Numbered from the stretch's first letter, positions 8,343 to 17,950 are shown. The stretch: DNA of 64,000 nt from Verrucomicrobiota bacterium (GCA_023269675.1 JAHFSX010000006.1:62001-126000); one strand, 5' to 3'. The notes: generated from the letters alone by a model not told the origin. Program-made: numbers and translations.

Positions 8343-9836
8343 TCACTTTTGCACTCTGACTCCAGAATCCTTCTCGGAAACCATGCGCGCATCGAGCCAG
8401 CGCCACGCGCGGCGGTCAAACTCGGCGGACCAGTCATGCCCCAGTCCGTCGAGGGCGATCAGGGTCTTGTCCGCGCTGCCGACCCTGTTGAAAGCGGCCC
8501 AGACGCCGAAGGGCGGCGAGACCGGATCGACCAGCCCCGCGTTGAACAGGACCGGGCAGCGGATGTCCGGCGCATAGTTCATCGGATCGTAGTAGGCCAG
8601 GCAGCGGCCCTCCGCATCGTCGCTGACCGGCGGCGCGCCGGTCACCTCCATGCCGTCGCCCGGAACGATGTTCCCCGCCTCCGCGTGCCCGTTGCAGCGC
8701 GCGACCCAGCGCTGGTGCGGCTGGTTCGACGCGTGGGCGATGCAGGGCACGGCGGCCCTGATGCGCGGATCCAGCCCCGCGACGACGACGGACAGGCGCC
8801 CGCCCTGGCTCCCGCCGACCACGACGATGCGCGAGGCGTCCACGTCCGGGCGCGAGGCCAGATAACTCACCGCCTGAAGGCAGCGCAGGTGGATGTTGTA
8901 GTAATAATAGGCCGACGGCGGGTCATATTTGAAATCCTTGTAATACCCCGGCAGTTGCGGATACGTTTTCAGATCCACCTCCTGTCCGTGGACCTGGATG
9001 TCGAGCGCCACATAACCGTGCCGCGCATGCTCCAGCGGCCGCGGCCGGGCCGCGAAGCCCGCGCCGGGCAGCACCAGCATCGCGGGAAACCTCCCCGGCC
9101 CCGCGGGCTTGGCCAGCCAGCCGTAGACGCGTCCGCCGTCCGGCCCGGCAAAATCGACCTTGCACGACTCGACCTGCTCCGTGCGGTGTCCGGCCGGATC
9201 GTAGTCCGGCGGCAGGCAGGCGCTCGTGACGTTGTAGCCGTTGATCTCCTGCGTCCCGAAGGTCTGGAGCGGCCCCTCCCTGGCGTCGAGCGGAACTGCG
9301 GCCAGCTTCGCTATCGCCTCATCCCAGAAGGCTTTGAAGTCGGCCGGCCGGGTCTCGGCGACGGCCAGCGCCCCGGCTTGCCATCCGAACGTGCACACGC
9401 CGCGCACGGGGCGCCGGGCGAGCGCGTCTTTCGCGCCGTTCGTAAGGCCCGTGTCCAGCTCCACCTTCACGTCGTAGAAGCCGGGCGGCAGGCCCGCCGT
9501 GGCGAGGCGGATGCGGAAGCGGTTGGCCGGCAGCGCCTCGGCCGTGCCCGTGCGGAACGGCTTGAGAATCATGTTGCGGTGGAGCGTCCACGTGAGCCCC
9601 ACGGCACGCAGGCCCGCCTGGCACTGCAGCTCGATCACGTCGCCGGAGACGAAAAGCAGGTTCTCGCTCTGCGGGCTGTGGAACGCCAGAAAGGGTGACT
9701 GAGGCGGCGAGCAGGTATCGCTCCACGGACAGGCCAGGTTCAGGTTCATGGCGGAGAGTGTCCCGGCTCCCCACAACATCCAGGCGATTGCGGTCACAGC
9801 GCGCCGCCGGGCGCGCGACGAATCTCGATCCCTCAT
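8343..9836 (-). CDS. Secreted acetyl xylan esterase-like alpha/beta hydrolase
   Basis: A 497-residue exported hydrolase. Two adjacent ATGs are possible (9839 and 9836); the second has the better spacing to GGGAG. After the signal segment and an N-terminal beta domain comes an AXE1/dienelactone-hydrolase-type catalytic domain. It has the nucleophile elbow GGSQGG near residue 336, the acid aspartate in 'GLVDPVSPP' and the histidine in 'GLGHDWS'. 'YYYYNIHLRCLQAVSYLASRPDVDASRIVVVGGSQGG' is typical of acetyl xylan esterase/cephalosporin-C deacetylase relatives. It probably deacetylates oligosaccharides in the same pathway as the neighbouring sialate-esterase and glycosidase-like genes. The triad is intact, so activity is likely; the substrate is inferred. 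Confidence 0.83.
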   Translation of the reverse strand: MRDRDSSRARRRAVTAIAWMLWGAGTLSAMNLNLACPWSDTCSPPQSPFLAFHSPQSENLLFVSGDVIELQCQAGLRAVGLTWTLHRNMILKPFRTGTAEALPANRFRIRLATAGLPPGFYDVKVELDTGLTNGAKDALARRPVRGVCTFGWQAGALAVAETRPADFKAFWDEAIAKLAAVPLDAREGPLQTFGTQEINGYNVTSACLPPDYDPAGHRTEQVESCKVDFAGPDGGRVYGWLAKPAGPGRFPAMLVLPGAGFAARPRPLEHARHGYVALDIQVHGQEVDLKTYPQLPGYYKDFKYDPPSAYYYYNIHLRCLQAVSYLASRPDVDASRIVVVGGSQGGRLSVVVAGLDPRIRAAVPCIAHASNQPHQRWVARCNGHAEAGNIVPGDGMEVTGAPPVSDDAEGRCLAYYDPMNYAPDIRCPVLFNAGLVDPVSPPFGVWAAFNRVGSADKTLIALDGLGHDWSAEFDRRAWRWLDARMVSEKDSGVRVQK

Positions 9837-9914
9837 CATTTCTCCCGCCTGAGTCGTTGCGGTGTCCGCCACGCCTTACCACATTTTATTGTTATTTTGA
9901 TTATCCGAACGCCG

Positions 9915-12533
9915 CTACCAAATACGCACCAGCGTGCCCTTGATGAACAAGCCCGCCACCACGTCGTTGCCGCTTCCGCCGTTCGTGCGCACAGTGAACT
10001 CGTAGTTCGTGCCTCCATACGCGGCGGTCACGGAACCCGAGCCGAACTGGCCCGAGACCGGACTGGAGCCGGCATTATCGATGAACAGGTAGGGGAAGTT
10101 CTTCTGCGGGGGCGCCGCCAGTTGGATGTCCAGCGTCGCGCCGCCCAGCGCCAGGTTACCGCCCACGGCGACCCGGTCAAGGTCATTGGTCGAGCGGACC
10201 GTGACCCGGTAGGTGCCGCCCGGCTGGAACGTCAGGCTGCCGCTGACCGTGGAGACGCCGCCGGTGACCGTGAGCGTCCCGCCCGCGCCGACCGTCACGT
10301 CGCCGCCGCGATAGACCGAGCCGTTCAGCAGCTCGAGGCTCACGTAGTTGGTGGCCCCCAGCCCCGTGGCGAACGTGTAGGCCTGGCTCGCCGCGTTGAC
10401 GTTGGTGGCCGCGTCCAACCGGAAGGTGTTGTCTCCCAGGAAAAGAATGTTCGTCAGCGTGCCGGTCCAGTTGCCCTTCACGTCGGCGTTGGCGATGGCG
10501 CGGAACGCGATCGTGCCGTTAGTGACCACGATCTTGCCGAACGCGCCGGGCGTGATCGACGGCGCGGCGCCGGCGAACTGCAAGACGCCGCCGCTGTTGC
10601 TGACGGAGTTTCCCGGATAATTACCGACCGTCAGCCCCCCCGCTCCGAGATCAAGAATGCCGCCATCTGTCACCAGCGCGGTGCTGCCGGCGGCACCGGA
10701 AACAGTTCCAACCGTCATTCCACTGGCACCGTTCGCCCAAAACGTTCCCTGATCCGAGACGGTCAGCTTTCCCGGACCTGCGTAGCCGACTTGAACAGGA
10801 GCGCCCCACCCGCTCGGGTAGTTGTAGCGGAACAGCGAACGCGCGCCGGTCACCATGATCTCGCCGACACCTCCTGCGACGTAGCCCAAGCAGATTCCCC
10901 ACACGCTGTTGCTCTCAGAATTGATGAAGCTTCCACCGTTTTCCACACGGATCCGACCGACGGCGTTGGGCACAACATTGCCAAGCCGGATGTACGGCGT
11001 CCCAGCCATGGTGTTGCTCCAAACCGACCCGCTTCCCGTGATCACGACCTGCCCCGTCCCCACGCCGGTACCGATCGTCCATCCGGACGTTGTCACGAAC
11101 TTGCCGCCGTTGGTCGCCATGAACACCGCGCCGTCCGGCGAGTATCCCTGCCCCGAGAGCGTCATAACGGAGCCAGCATCCTCCACCCGCACGAAGGTGC
11201 GGCCCACGCCGATCTGGAAATCGTTGAAGTTGCCGGTCGCGCGGTCGCGCACGACATAGCCGCAGTTGGTTCCGCGGAGATAAAGATGGGAACTGCCCGT
11301 GTTGACGCTGAGCGACGATCCCGCACCCGACACGATGACCATATTGTTGGAGCCGGGAGCGGTGTCGTGTCCGAGCTGGAAATTTCCGCCGAACGAGGCG
11401 ACCCCGCCGTTCTCGATTTGCAGTCTCGCGTTCTTGCCACCACTTCCAGTGGACATGCCCCCTGCGCCCAAGACCGTCAGGACCGAGCCGGTGCCGGTCA
11501 CGATGACCTTGGCACCGACGTTGGCCGTATCGCTTTCGTGAATGCTCAAGTTGCCCGTGAAAACCGCGGAAGCGCCATTGGTGACAACGAACTTGTTGCC
11601 GCCCGTGCTGTTGGCGTTCTTGCTCACAACAATGCCGAACGCTTTCAGAAGAGAGCCAGGGCCCTCCACTTTGACGCTGTTGTTTCCAGTGCCCCAGCCG
11701 AGAAACATCGTGGCGGTCGTGTTCGTGTTGAAGACTTTGGCCCCACCGGTTATGTTTAACTGGTTGCCGTCTGTTCCTCCATAACCGCCCGTCTCCTGCT
11801 GTTTGCCGCCGATGTTCAGGGAGCCCCCGATCGCTTCAAACACGGTACCGGTCCCGCTCACGTTGACGATGCCCGTCTTGCCCCCATCCCGGCCGCCGAT
11901 GATCACGTTATTACCGCTTTCCTGGTGGAAAGTCCCGTTGGCCTTCTTGAAGGTCTGGACCGTGTTGGTTCCGCCTCGGATATTCCACGTCATGGTGCCA
12001 GCCCCCGAACTGGTGAACCCCACGCGGAAATCGGCAACGCCGTCGTTAAAGCCGTTAGTCGCCATCCGGATGGCAGTGCCATAAGTGGTCATGGTGCCGG
12101 TCTCGAGTTGCAGAAAGCTTGCACCCAATCCGGTGTCCGCGACATTGGTCAGCTCAACGCCCTGGAACGCATAGTTTCCTCCCGCCAGCTTCACGGTTAC
12201 CGCCGCCGCGGGGTTTGTCCCCACATTGAGCGTGTCCCCGAGTTGCCACGCGTTGGCGCCGGTGCTGAGCGTCACGGTACCGCCCGGCGCCTCAAAGAAC
12301 GCGCTGGAGTTGGAGACCGTCGCGCTCCACGTCACCGTGTACGTGGCGTTGTTGGTGAAGCGCGCGTTGTCGTCAGCTCCCGGGACCGCCCCCTTATCCC
12401 AGTTGCCGCCCGTATTGTAGGAAGAGCTGGCCGCAGTGTTGGTGAAGTTGAACTCGTCCGCCCTTCCCTGCGAAACCGTCAACGCCAGCGCCGTCAGAAA
12501 ACCCGCGCTCATCCTGCTTCCTGTTCTTTGCAT
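9915..12533 (-). CDS. Autotransporter-type beta-helix passenger repeat protein without a visible beta-barrel
   Basis: An 872-residue secreted protein. The start MQRTGSRMSAGFLTALALT is supported by AAAGGAG seven bases upstream. It opens with a signal peptide, then 'GNWDKGAVPGADDNARF'. Many repeats follow of the kind 'VTGTGSVLTVLGAGG..STGSGGKNARLQIENGGV', rich in Gly, Asn, Thr and Val, like the passenger-associated repeats of autotransporter and extracellular beta-helix proteins. A terminal segment ('GGTYRVTVRSTNDLDRVAVGGNLALGGATLDIQL') matches the end of many passengers, but no C-terminal barrel or PEP-CTERM anchor follows. The protein ends in GTLVRIW, which matches a C-terminal pattern seen in three other exported proteins here. 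It is probably surface-exposed or released; its ligand is unknown. Confidence 0.72.
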   Translation of the reverse strand: MQRTGSRMSAGFLTALALTVSQGRADEFNFTNTAASSSYNTGGNWDKGAVPGADDNARFTNNATYTVTWSATVSNSSAFFEAPGGTVTLSTGANAWQLGDTLNVGTNPAAAVTVKLAGGNYAFQGVELTNVADTGLGASFLQLETGTMTTYGTAIRMATNGFNDGVADFRVGFTSSGAGTMTWNIRGGTNTVQTFKKANGTFHQESGNNVIIGGRDGGKTGIVNVSGTGTVFEAIGGSLNIGGKQQETGGYGGTDGNQLNITGGAKVFNTNTTATMFLGWGTGNNSVKVEGPGSLLKAFGIVVSKNANSTGGNKFVVTNGASAVFTGNLSIHESDTANVGAKVIVTGTGSVLTVLGAGGMSTGSGGKNARLQIENGGVASFGGNFQLGHDTAPGSNNMVIVSGAGSSLSVNTGSSHLYLRGTNCGYVVRDRATGNFNDFQIGVGRTFVRVEDAGSVMTLSGQGYSPDGAVFMATNGGKFVTTSGWTIGTGVGTGQVVITGSGSVWSNTMAGTPYIRLGNVVPNAVGRIRVENGGSFINSESNSVWGICLGYVAGGVGEIMVTGARSLFRYNYPSGWGAPVQVGYAGPGKLTVSDQGTFWANGASGMTVGTVSGAAGSTALVTDGGILDLGAGGLTVGNYPGNSVSNSGGVLQFAGAAPSITPGAFGKIVVTNGTIAFRAIANADVKGNWTGTLTNILFLGDNTFRLDAATNVNAASQAYTFATGLGATNYVSLELLNGSVYRGGDVTVGAGGTLTVTGGVSTVSGSLTFQPGGTYRVTVRSTNDLDRVAVGGNLALGGATLDIQLAAPPQKNFPYLFIDNAGSSPVSGQFGSGSVTAAYGGTNYEFTVRTNGGSGNDVVAGLFIKGTLVRIW

Positions 12534-12744
12534 CGGCAACTCCTTTTGTGGAATGTTCGCCTGCCCGGTTCTGAACGGATTCGGGCACCAAGCATCCGTG
12601 CAAGGCACCCCGAAACGACCAACTTAATTTTTGTCAGACATGATGGCGGGCGGGGTGAAAATAGTCAACCCCGTTTTTTCTCGAAAGCGCGTGAAAGACG
12701 CATTACACTTACAGCGTTTTACAGGGTCGAGAACGGAGCTTCCA

Positions 12745-13581
12745 ATGCTGATCGATGTCCACGTGCACACCTTTCCCGACGACCTCGCCGCGCGCGCCCT
12801 GAAGAAACTGGTCGAGAAGACCGGCAACTTCATCGCGCCCGCAGGCGACGGAACGAACGCGGGCCTGCTCGACGCCATGCGGCGCGACGGGATCGATTAC
12901 GCCGTGGTCTGCCCCATCGCCACGAAACCCGCACAGTTCGATGGCATCCTGACGGAAGCCCTCGCCATCCGTGACGGCGCGCGCGGCGCGGCCGCCGCCC
13001 TCCATCTGGTGCCGTTCGCCTCCGTCCACCCCGAGGACGCGGCGCGCTTCGCGCACCTTGCGCGCGTGGCCGAGAGCGGCCTCCGCGGCATCAAACTGCA
13101 CCCTTACTATCAAGGCTGCGTGCTGGACGCGCCCCCGCTGCTGGAATATTTCCGCTGTTGCCGCGACCTCGATCTGACGGTGCAGTGTCACTGCGGCTTC
13201 GACATCGGCTTCCCCTTCGAACCGGTCTGCGGTCCGGAACGCGTGGCGCGGGTGATGCGTGAAGTGCCGGGGCTGCGTTTCATCGCCGCCCATCTGGGAG
13301 GGTGGCGGCAATGGGGCGGCGCCGCGGAGCACCTGTTGGGCAAGGACGTCTACCTCGACACCGCCGTGCTGCTACCGCATTTCGGGGACGGTGATGCAAG
13401 GCGCATCCTGCGCGAACATCCCGCCGACCGACTGCTTTTCGCGACCGACTGGCCGTGGCTGGGCTTCGGCGAGGGAATGCGCTTCGTGCGCTCGGCGGGC
13501 CTCACGCCCGGGCAGGAGAAGGCCATCCTGGGACTCAATGCGGCGCAGTTGCTGGGCATCACCGCCCCCGCGCCGTGGTGA
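12745..13581 (+). CDS. Amidohydrolase family 2 (TIM-barrel metal-dependent hydrolase)
   Basis: A 278-residue cytoplasmic enzyme of the amidohydrolase-related/ACMSD-like family. The frame is open further upstream, but MLIDVHVHTF is chosen because GGAG lies correctly before it and the family starts this way. Visible metal-site motifs are HVH (residues 5-7), 'GIKLHPYY' with a conserved Lys/His, 'QCHCGFD', 'AHLGG' and 'FATDWPW' with the catalytic Asp. Members hydrolyse or decarboxylate small ring or lactone substrates. No neighbour pins down the substrate. It is transcribed away from the secreted-protein cluster and converges with the TPR gene. Confidence 0.82.
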   Translation: MLIDVHVHTFPDDLAARALKKLVEKTGNFIAPAGDGTNAGLLDAMRRDGIDYAVVCPIATKPAQFDGILTEALAIRDGARGAAAALHLVPFASVHPEDAARFAHLARVAESGLRGIKLHPYYQGCVLDAPPLLEYFRCCRDLDLTVQCHCGFDIGFPFEPVCGPERVARVMREVPGLRFIAAHLGGWRQWGGAAEHLLGKDVYLDTAVLLPHFGDGDARRILREHPADRLLFATDWPWLGFGEGMRFVRSAGLTPGQEKAILGLNAAQLLGITAPAPW

Positions 13582-13626
13582 GCCGGCGCGACACGTGGCG
13601 GCCCTGTATGGGGGAACGGGACTGTC

Positions 13627-13686
13627 AGCCGCAGGGGCCAGCCCCGCGGCTCGTATAGGCACGAGCGCCCTCCAGTCCTCGTGCCT
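13627..13686. terminator. Pair of stem-loops between convergent genes
   Basis: A stem AGCCGC/GCGGCT with an inner GGGG/CCCC lies at 13627-13651. A second 9-bp stem, AGGCACGAG/CTCGTGCCT, lies at 13657-13665 and 13678-13686. They occupy the gap where two genes converge, so they could terminate either transcript. Neither has a clear T-tract. Confidence 0.45.
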
Positions 13687-13691
13687 GTCCG

Positions 13692-15095
13692 TTAGCCCTG
13701 ATGCGTCTGGCGCAGCTTGTAGATGTGCTCCATACGCGCGCCGATATCCTTGAAGCCGATATCCGCCCCGTAGACATCCTTGTAGTAGTTGAACGCCTTC
13801 TCGATGTCGCCCGCCTGCTCGGCCATCTCGCCCAGCTCGTAAACGATCTTCTTCTTCAGATCGTCCATGATCAGCAGCTGTTCGTTGGCGGTTTCAAGCT
13901 GCATCACGGCCATGTCGCGCTGGCCTTTTTTGGCGAAACACATGGCCAGGTAATAAAGCGCCTCAACCCGCTCCTTGGGGCTGCGCTGCGCGAGCTGCAG
14001 CTGGCCGATCGCATCGTCGTAGTACTCGTATTTAAAGTACTGCAGGCCCAACTCGAAGCGCAGCTTGAGATCATTCGGGTAGCGCTGCACGCGCGACACC
14101 AGATCGTCGAACAGGAACTGGTTCATCTCCGTTTCCAGAGTCGCCGCACCCGCCGCATCGCCGCCCGCCTTGAGCGACTCGATGCGCGACTCGTACGCCG
14201 CGATCTTGGTGGTCGTGATGGCGCGGTCGAGCTCGGGGTCGGCGGCGTTCACCGCACGGGCCGATTCCAGCGTGGCCACCGCCTCGTCAAAGCGCTTGCT
14301 GCCGACATACAAACGGGCCAGCGCCCGGTAGTAGTTGAGGTTGGCGGGCTCTTTCTCGACCCGCGCAATCCCCTCCGCGATCAGGGCGTCCGCGTCGGAA
14401 CCCGCCACCACCGCCTTGGCCTGCATATCCAGCTTCTTGGCCTGATCCTTGTCCGCGATGAGCTTGCGGAAACCGTCCTTCTGCCCGGCCGCCTCCTCCC
14501 AGCCGCTGGCCATGGTCATACGCGCCTCGGCGTCCTTCAACTGTTTGAAGATGGCCTGGTCGTTCGGGAGGAAGGCGTTCAGTTTGACATACGCGTCGCG
14601 CGCCTTGTCATACTCGCCGACCGCCATGTAGTACTCAGCCACCCGGCGCAACAGCAGCATGTCGTCCGGATTATGCTCATACGCCGCCTCAACCGTAAAC
14701 AGCGCCGCGTCCGGATGGCCGGAGGCGTCCGCGACCTGGACGGCCAGCTCCACGTTCTGCGACTGCAGCGGATTCATGGTCAGCAACTTTTCGCACTCGA
14801 GCAGCGCCGATTCGTTTTTCCCGGCCTTCAGCAGCCCCGCGATCTTCATGCGCATCAGCATCGCCCGGAACTCCTGCATCTGGGTGGCCATCCGGCTTTT
14901 CTTCTCTTTGCGGAATTTCGCGATTTGCGCCGCGCGCAAGAACTTGCGCGCCCGGGAAAAGCCCGGCGCGAGCGTCACGCACTGCATCAGAAGGTCGAGC
15001 GCAATGTCCAGATTGCCGCGCTCGAAGGCCGCGACACCCCTGTTGTAGAAATTCTGAGCCTGCTGGGCTGACTGATCGGTTTTCTCGCCTGCCAT
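13692..15095 (-). CDS. Tetratricopeptide-repeat protein
   Basis: A 467-residue soluble protein with no signal peptide. The N-terminal segment 'AQNFYNRGVAAFERGNLDIALDLLMQCVTLAPGFSRAR' is a clear TPR unit. Later units include 'YYMAVGEYDKARDAYVKLNAFLPNDQA', 'YYRALARLYVGSKRFDEAVATLESARAVNAADPELDRA' and 'LQYFKYEYYDDAIGQLQLAQRSPK'. The middle is rich in charged helices, including a basic KFRKEKKSR stretch near residue 60. Such proteins act as scaffolds; the partner is unknown. AGGA precedes the ATG. It is divergent from rpsO, with a 317-base shared intergenic region. Confidence 0.85.
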   Translation of the reverse strand: MAGEKTDQSAQQAQNFYNRGVAAFERGNLDIALDLLMQCVTLAPGFSRARKFLRAAQIAKFRKEKKSRMATQMQEFRAMLMRMKIAGLLKAGKNESALLECEKLLTMNPLQSQNVELAVQVADASGHPDAALFTVEAAYEHNPDDMLLLRRVAEYYMAVGEYDKARDAYVKLNAFLPNDQAIFKQLKDAEARMTMASGWEEAAGQKDGFRKLIADKDQAKKLDMQAKAVVAGSDADALIAEGIARVEKEPANLNYYRALARLYVGSKRFDEAVATLESARAVNAADPELDRAITTTKIAAYESRIESLKAGGDAAGAATLETEMNQFLFDDLVSRVQRYPNDLKLRFELGLQYFKYEYYDDAIGQLQLAQRSPKERVEALYYLAMCFAKKGQRDMAVMQLETANEQLLIMDDLKKKIVYELGEMAEQAGDIEKAFNYYKDVYGADIGFKDIGARMEHIYKLRQTHQG

Positions 15096-15219
15096 ATTGT
15101 TTTCCTGGTTTTTAGCTTAAACACACTTTCAAAACAAGGCATTCAGTATACGACGCGTGCCCCATCCCGTCAAGAAAGCGCCGGCAGAACTTTTTTCGCC
15201 TCGATCCGCGCCGCCCCCC

Positions 15220-15248
15220 TTGACTTCCCCGGCGGTTTCCTCTATTGT
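15220..15248 (+). promoter_or_regulatory. Sigma70-type promoter for rpsO-pnp
   Basis: TTGACT (15220-15225) and TATTGT (15243-15248) are separated by exactly 17 bases, in an otherwise GC-rich region. Transcription would begin near 15255, giving a leader of about 155 bases before rpsO. Confidence 0.75.
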
Positions 15249-15282
15249 ATTCGCCCTTCCTGCGGTGCGTCTTAGGAGACAA

Positions 15283-15355
15283 TCCCCGCTGCGGGTGTTC
15301 TGGCCTTTCCGGCCCGATTTCGCTTTACACTAAGCGGGGATATTATCTATAGTGT
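15283..15355 (+). promoter_or_regulatory. Candidate H-type pseudoknot in the rpsO leader
   Basis: Stem 1 pairs TCCCCGCT (15283-15290) with AGCGGGGA (15333-15340), eight perfect pairs. Stem 2 pairs ACACTA (15327-15332) with TAGTGT (15350-15355), six perfect pairs. The 5' strand of stem 2 lies inside loop 1 and directly abuts the 3' strand of stem 1, so the two helices can stack coaxially as an H-type pseudoknot. An extra hairpin (CGGG/CCCG and GGCC/GGCC, 15292-15316) fits in loop 1. Ribosomal protein S15 is known to repress its own mRNA through leader structures that differ between phyla, including a pseudoknot in E. coli. Autoregulation here is inferred. Confidence 0.6.
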
Positions 15356-15412
15356 GCGCCGGAAAGTTAACAAAAGAAAAGAAATCGCGGAACAAGGACC
15401 GTTAAGCATACT

Positions 15413-15676
15413 ATGAGCCAGATCGATAAACCAGCCATTCGGAAGCAGTTCCAACGTCACGACCGTGACACCGGTTCGAGCGAAGTTCAGATTGCCGTTC
15501 TTACGAAAGACATCGAATCGCTCACCGAGCACCTCAAGATCAACAAGAAGGATCACAGCTCGCGTTACGGGCTGATCCGCAAGGTAAACACCCGCCGCAG
15601 CCTGCTTGATTACCTCAAGCGCGAGGATGAGGCCATTTACCTTAAGATCATCAAAGATCTCAGCCTCCGCCGTTAA
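15413..15676 (+). CDS. rpsO: 30S ribosomal protein S15
   Basis: An 87-residue protein of standard S15 length. '[42 protein letters not shown]' carries the conserved 16S rRNA-binding helix-turn with the DTGS and HxxDHxSR-type residues. '[27 protein letters not shown]' is the usual C-terminus. S15 binds 16S rRNA directly and nucleates platform assembly of the small subunit. pnp follows 145 bases downstream on the same strand, the classic rpsO-pnp pair. Its leader carries a pseudoknot-like fold. Confidence 0.97.
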   Translation: MSQIDKPAIRKQFQRHDRDTGSSEVQIAVLTKDIESLTEHLKINKKDHSSRYGLIRKVNTRRSLLDYLKREDEAIYLKIIKDLSLRR

Positions 15677-15821
15677 ACGCGCCGGCTGCCGGCCACGTGG
15701 CACCCGCCACGCGGCCACGATTCCTCCGTTCTTGCGGAGACCTTCACGCGGACCTCTTCGTCACTGCCATCTTTCCTGGCATAGCGCTTTCCGGTCCTTG
15801 TCCGCCGAAAGGTAGAACAGC

Positions 15822-17939
15822 ATGCAAGACACAACCTCGGTCTCCGTCAACGTTGGCGGGGCTCAGATGACTATTGAGACCGGCCTCCTCGCGCGTCAGG
15901 CCGCCGGCGCCACCGTCGTCCGCTTGGGCGACTCCATGGTGATCTCCGCCGTGACCAACACCGACAAGCCGCGCGAAGGCATCGACTTCTTCCCGCTGCA
16001 GGTCGAATACCGCGAAAAGTATTATGCCGCTGGTCGTTTCCCCGGCGGATTTTTCAAGCGCGAGTCGCGCCCGAGCGAAAAGGAAATCCTGACCGCCCGC
16101 ATCATCGACCGCCCCATCCGCCCGCTCTTCCCTGAGGGCTACATCAACGACGTCCAGGTCAACAACATGGTGATCTCGGCCGACTGCGAGAACGACACCG
16201 ACGTCTTGGCCGTCAACGCGGCTTCCGCCGCCTTGCACATCTCCGACGTTCCCTTCATGGGCCCCATCGGCTGCGTGCGCGTCGGCCGCGTCAACGGCGA
16301 GTTCATCGTCAACCCGACCCATGCGCAGCGCAAAGAGAGCACCCTCGACCTCATCTACGCCGGCACACGCGAGCGCTTCCTGATGATGGAGGGCGGCGCC
16401 GCCGAGATCTCCGAAGAGGACTTCCTGGCCGCGATGAAACTCGCCCACGTCGAGGTCGTCAAGCTCGTCGACGCTCAGCACGAGCTGCGCAAACTGGTCG
16501 GCAAGCCCGCCAAGGTCGTCGAAGAGAAGGCACCCAATGCCGAGAAGATGGCGTTCCTCTATGCCAACGGCGAAACCGCCCTGCGTCAGGCCCTGCTGAT
16601 CGCCGACAAGATGGAGCGCCAGACCGCCGTCAAGACCATCAAGGAAGAGCTGAAAGCCAAGACCCTCGAGAAGTGGCCGACCGAAGTCACCGCCGCCTCG
16701 TTCGTGACGCTCTTCGACACGCTGGAAATCGACAGCGTGCGCAAGAACATCCTCGATGACGGCAAGCGCATCGACGGCCGTGGCGCTGAGGATATCCGCA
16801 AGCTCTATGCGCAGATCGGCGTCATGCCGCGCGCTCACGGCTCGGCGATCTTCGAGCGCGGCGAGACCTCCGCCCTGGGTTCGGTCACCCTCGGCACCAA
16901 GAAGGATTCGCAGGATCTCGACGCCATCACCGGCGGCGAGACCAGCAAGTCCTTCTTCCTGCACTACAACTTCCCGCCCTACAGCGTCGGCGAGGTCGGC
17001 AGGCTCGGCGGCACCGGCCGCCGCGAGATCGGCCACGGCGCCCTCGCCGAGCGTTCGCTCGCGCAGGTGATCCCGGCCGACTACCCCTACAGCGTCCGCG
17101 TGGTCTCGGACATCATGGGCTCGAACGGCTCCTCCTCCATGGCCTCGATCTGCGTCGGCTCGCTGGCGATGATGGACGCGGGCATCCCGATCAAGGCCGC
17201 CGTCGCGGGCGTCTCGGTCGGCCTCTTCACGAACAAGGACGAGAGCCAGAAGATCCTGGTCTCCGACATCCTCGGCTCCGAGGACCACTGCGGCGACATG
17301 GACTTCAAGGTGGCCGGCACCCGCAAGGGCATCACCGGCTTCCAGGTCGACCTGAAGCTGCGCGGCCTCACCTGGGACGTGGTCGAATCCGCCCTCGTCC
17401 GCGCCAAGCAGGGACGCTTCCTCATCCTCGACTTCATGGAGTCGGTCATGCCCGCCCCGCGCGCGGAGCTCTCCGCCTACGCGCCGCGCATCACCGTCAT
17501 GATGATCCCGGTGGACAAGATCGGCGCGCTTATCGGCCCCGGCGGCTCCAACATCCGCCGCGTGTGCGAGATCTCCGGCGCCCAGATCGACATCCAGGAC
17601 GACGGCTCGGTCAGCATCTTCGCCAACAACGCCGAGGCGCTGGCCATCGCCCAGAACGAGGTCTCGGCCCTCACCGCCGAGGCAGAGGAAGGCAAGATCT
17701 ACGAGGGCAAAGTCACCGGCATCAAGGAGTTCGGCTGCTTCGTGGAGATCATGCCCGGCAAGGACGGCCTCTGCCACATCAGCGAGCTCGCCGACCGCCG
17801 CATCGGCTCGGTCGAGGACGTCTGCAAGATCGGCGACAAGATGATGGTCAAGTGCATCGGCGTCGATGACCGCGGCCGCATCAAGCTCAGCCGCCGCGAA
17901 GCCATGCGCGACCTGGACGCGCAGAAGCAGAACGGCTAA
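15822..17939 (+). CDS. pnp: Polyribonucleotide nucleotidyltransferase (PNPase)
   Basis: A 705-residue 3'-5' phosphorolytic exoribonuclease, standard length. The two RNase PH domains are visible ('[11 protein letters not shown]' in the first; '[35 protein letters not shown]' in the second), joined by the all-alpha linker. '[26 protein letters not shown]' and '[13 protein letters not shown]' hold the phosphate and metal site. A KH domain ('[29 protein letters not shown]') and an S1 domain ('[28 protein letters not shown]') complete the RNA-binding tail. The 145-base gap after rpsO contains small GC-rich hairpins (for example CGTGGC/GCCACG near 15698); in E. coli the equivalent leader is an RNase III/PNPase autoregulatory site. 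A strong terminator follows. Confidence 0.97.
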   Translation: MQDTTSVSVNVGGAQMTIETGLLARQAAGATVVRLGDSMVISAVTNTDKPREGIDFFPLQVEYREKYYAAGRFPGGFFKRESRPSEKEILTARIIDRPIRPLFPEGYINDVQVNNMVISADCENDTDVLAVNAASAALHISDVPFMGPIGCVRVGRVNGEFIVNPTHAQRKESTLDLIYAGTRERFLMMEGGAAEISEEDFLAAMKLAHVEVVKLVDAQHELRKLVGKPAKVVEEKAPNAEKMAFLYANGETALRQALLIADKMERQTAVKTIKEELKAKTLEKWPTEVTAASFVTLFDTLEIDSVRKNILDDGKRIDGRGAEDIRKLYAQIGVMPRAHGSAIFERGETSALGSVTLGTKKDSQDLDAITGGETSKSFFLHYNFPPYSVGEVGRLGGTGRREIGHGALAERSLAQVIPADYPYSVRVVSDIMGSNGSSSMASICVGSLAMMDAGIPIKAAVAGVSVGLFTNKDESQKILVSDILGSEDHCGDMDFKVAGTRKGITGFQVDLKLRGLTWDVVESALVRAKQGRFLILDFMESVMPAPRAELSAYAPRITVMMIPVDKIGALIGPGGSNIRRVCEISGAQIDIQDDGSVSIFANNAEALAIAQNEVSALTAEAEEGKIYEGKVTGIKEFGCFVEIMPGKDGLCHISELADRRIGSVEDVCKIGDKMMVKCIGVDDRGRIKLSRREAMRDLDAQKQNG

Positions 17940-17950
17940 CCCCGCAAAAA

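Larger units (their letters stand above)
15096..15412. other. Divergent intergenic region upstream of rpsO
   Basis: A 317-base non-coding gap. It holds the start region of the TPR gene (left), a sigma70-type promoter facing rpsO (15220-15248) and a transcribed leader of about 155 bases with a pseudoknot-like fold (15283-15355). A purine-rich stretch and the rpsO ribosome site AAGGA (15394-15398) follow. Confidence 0.8.

Noticed and set aside
15744-17777. Long minus-strand open frame opposite pnp
   Set aside because: Antisense shadow; pnp has every expected domain on the plus strand.
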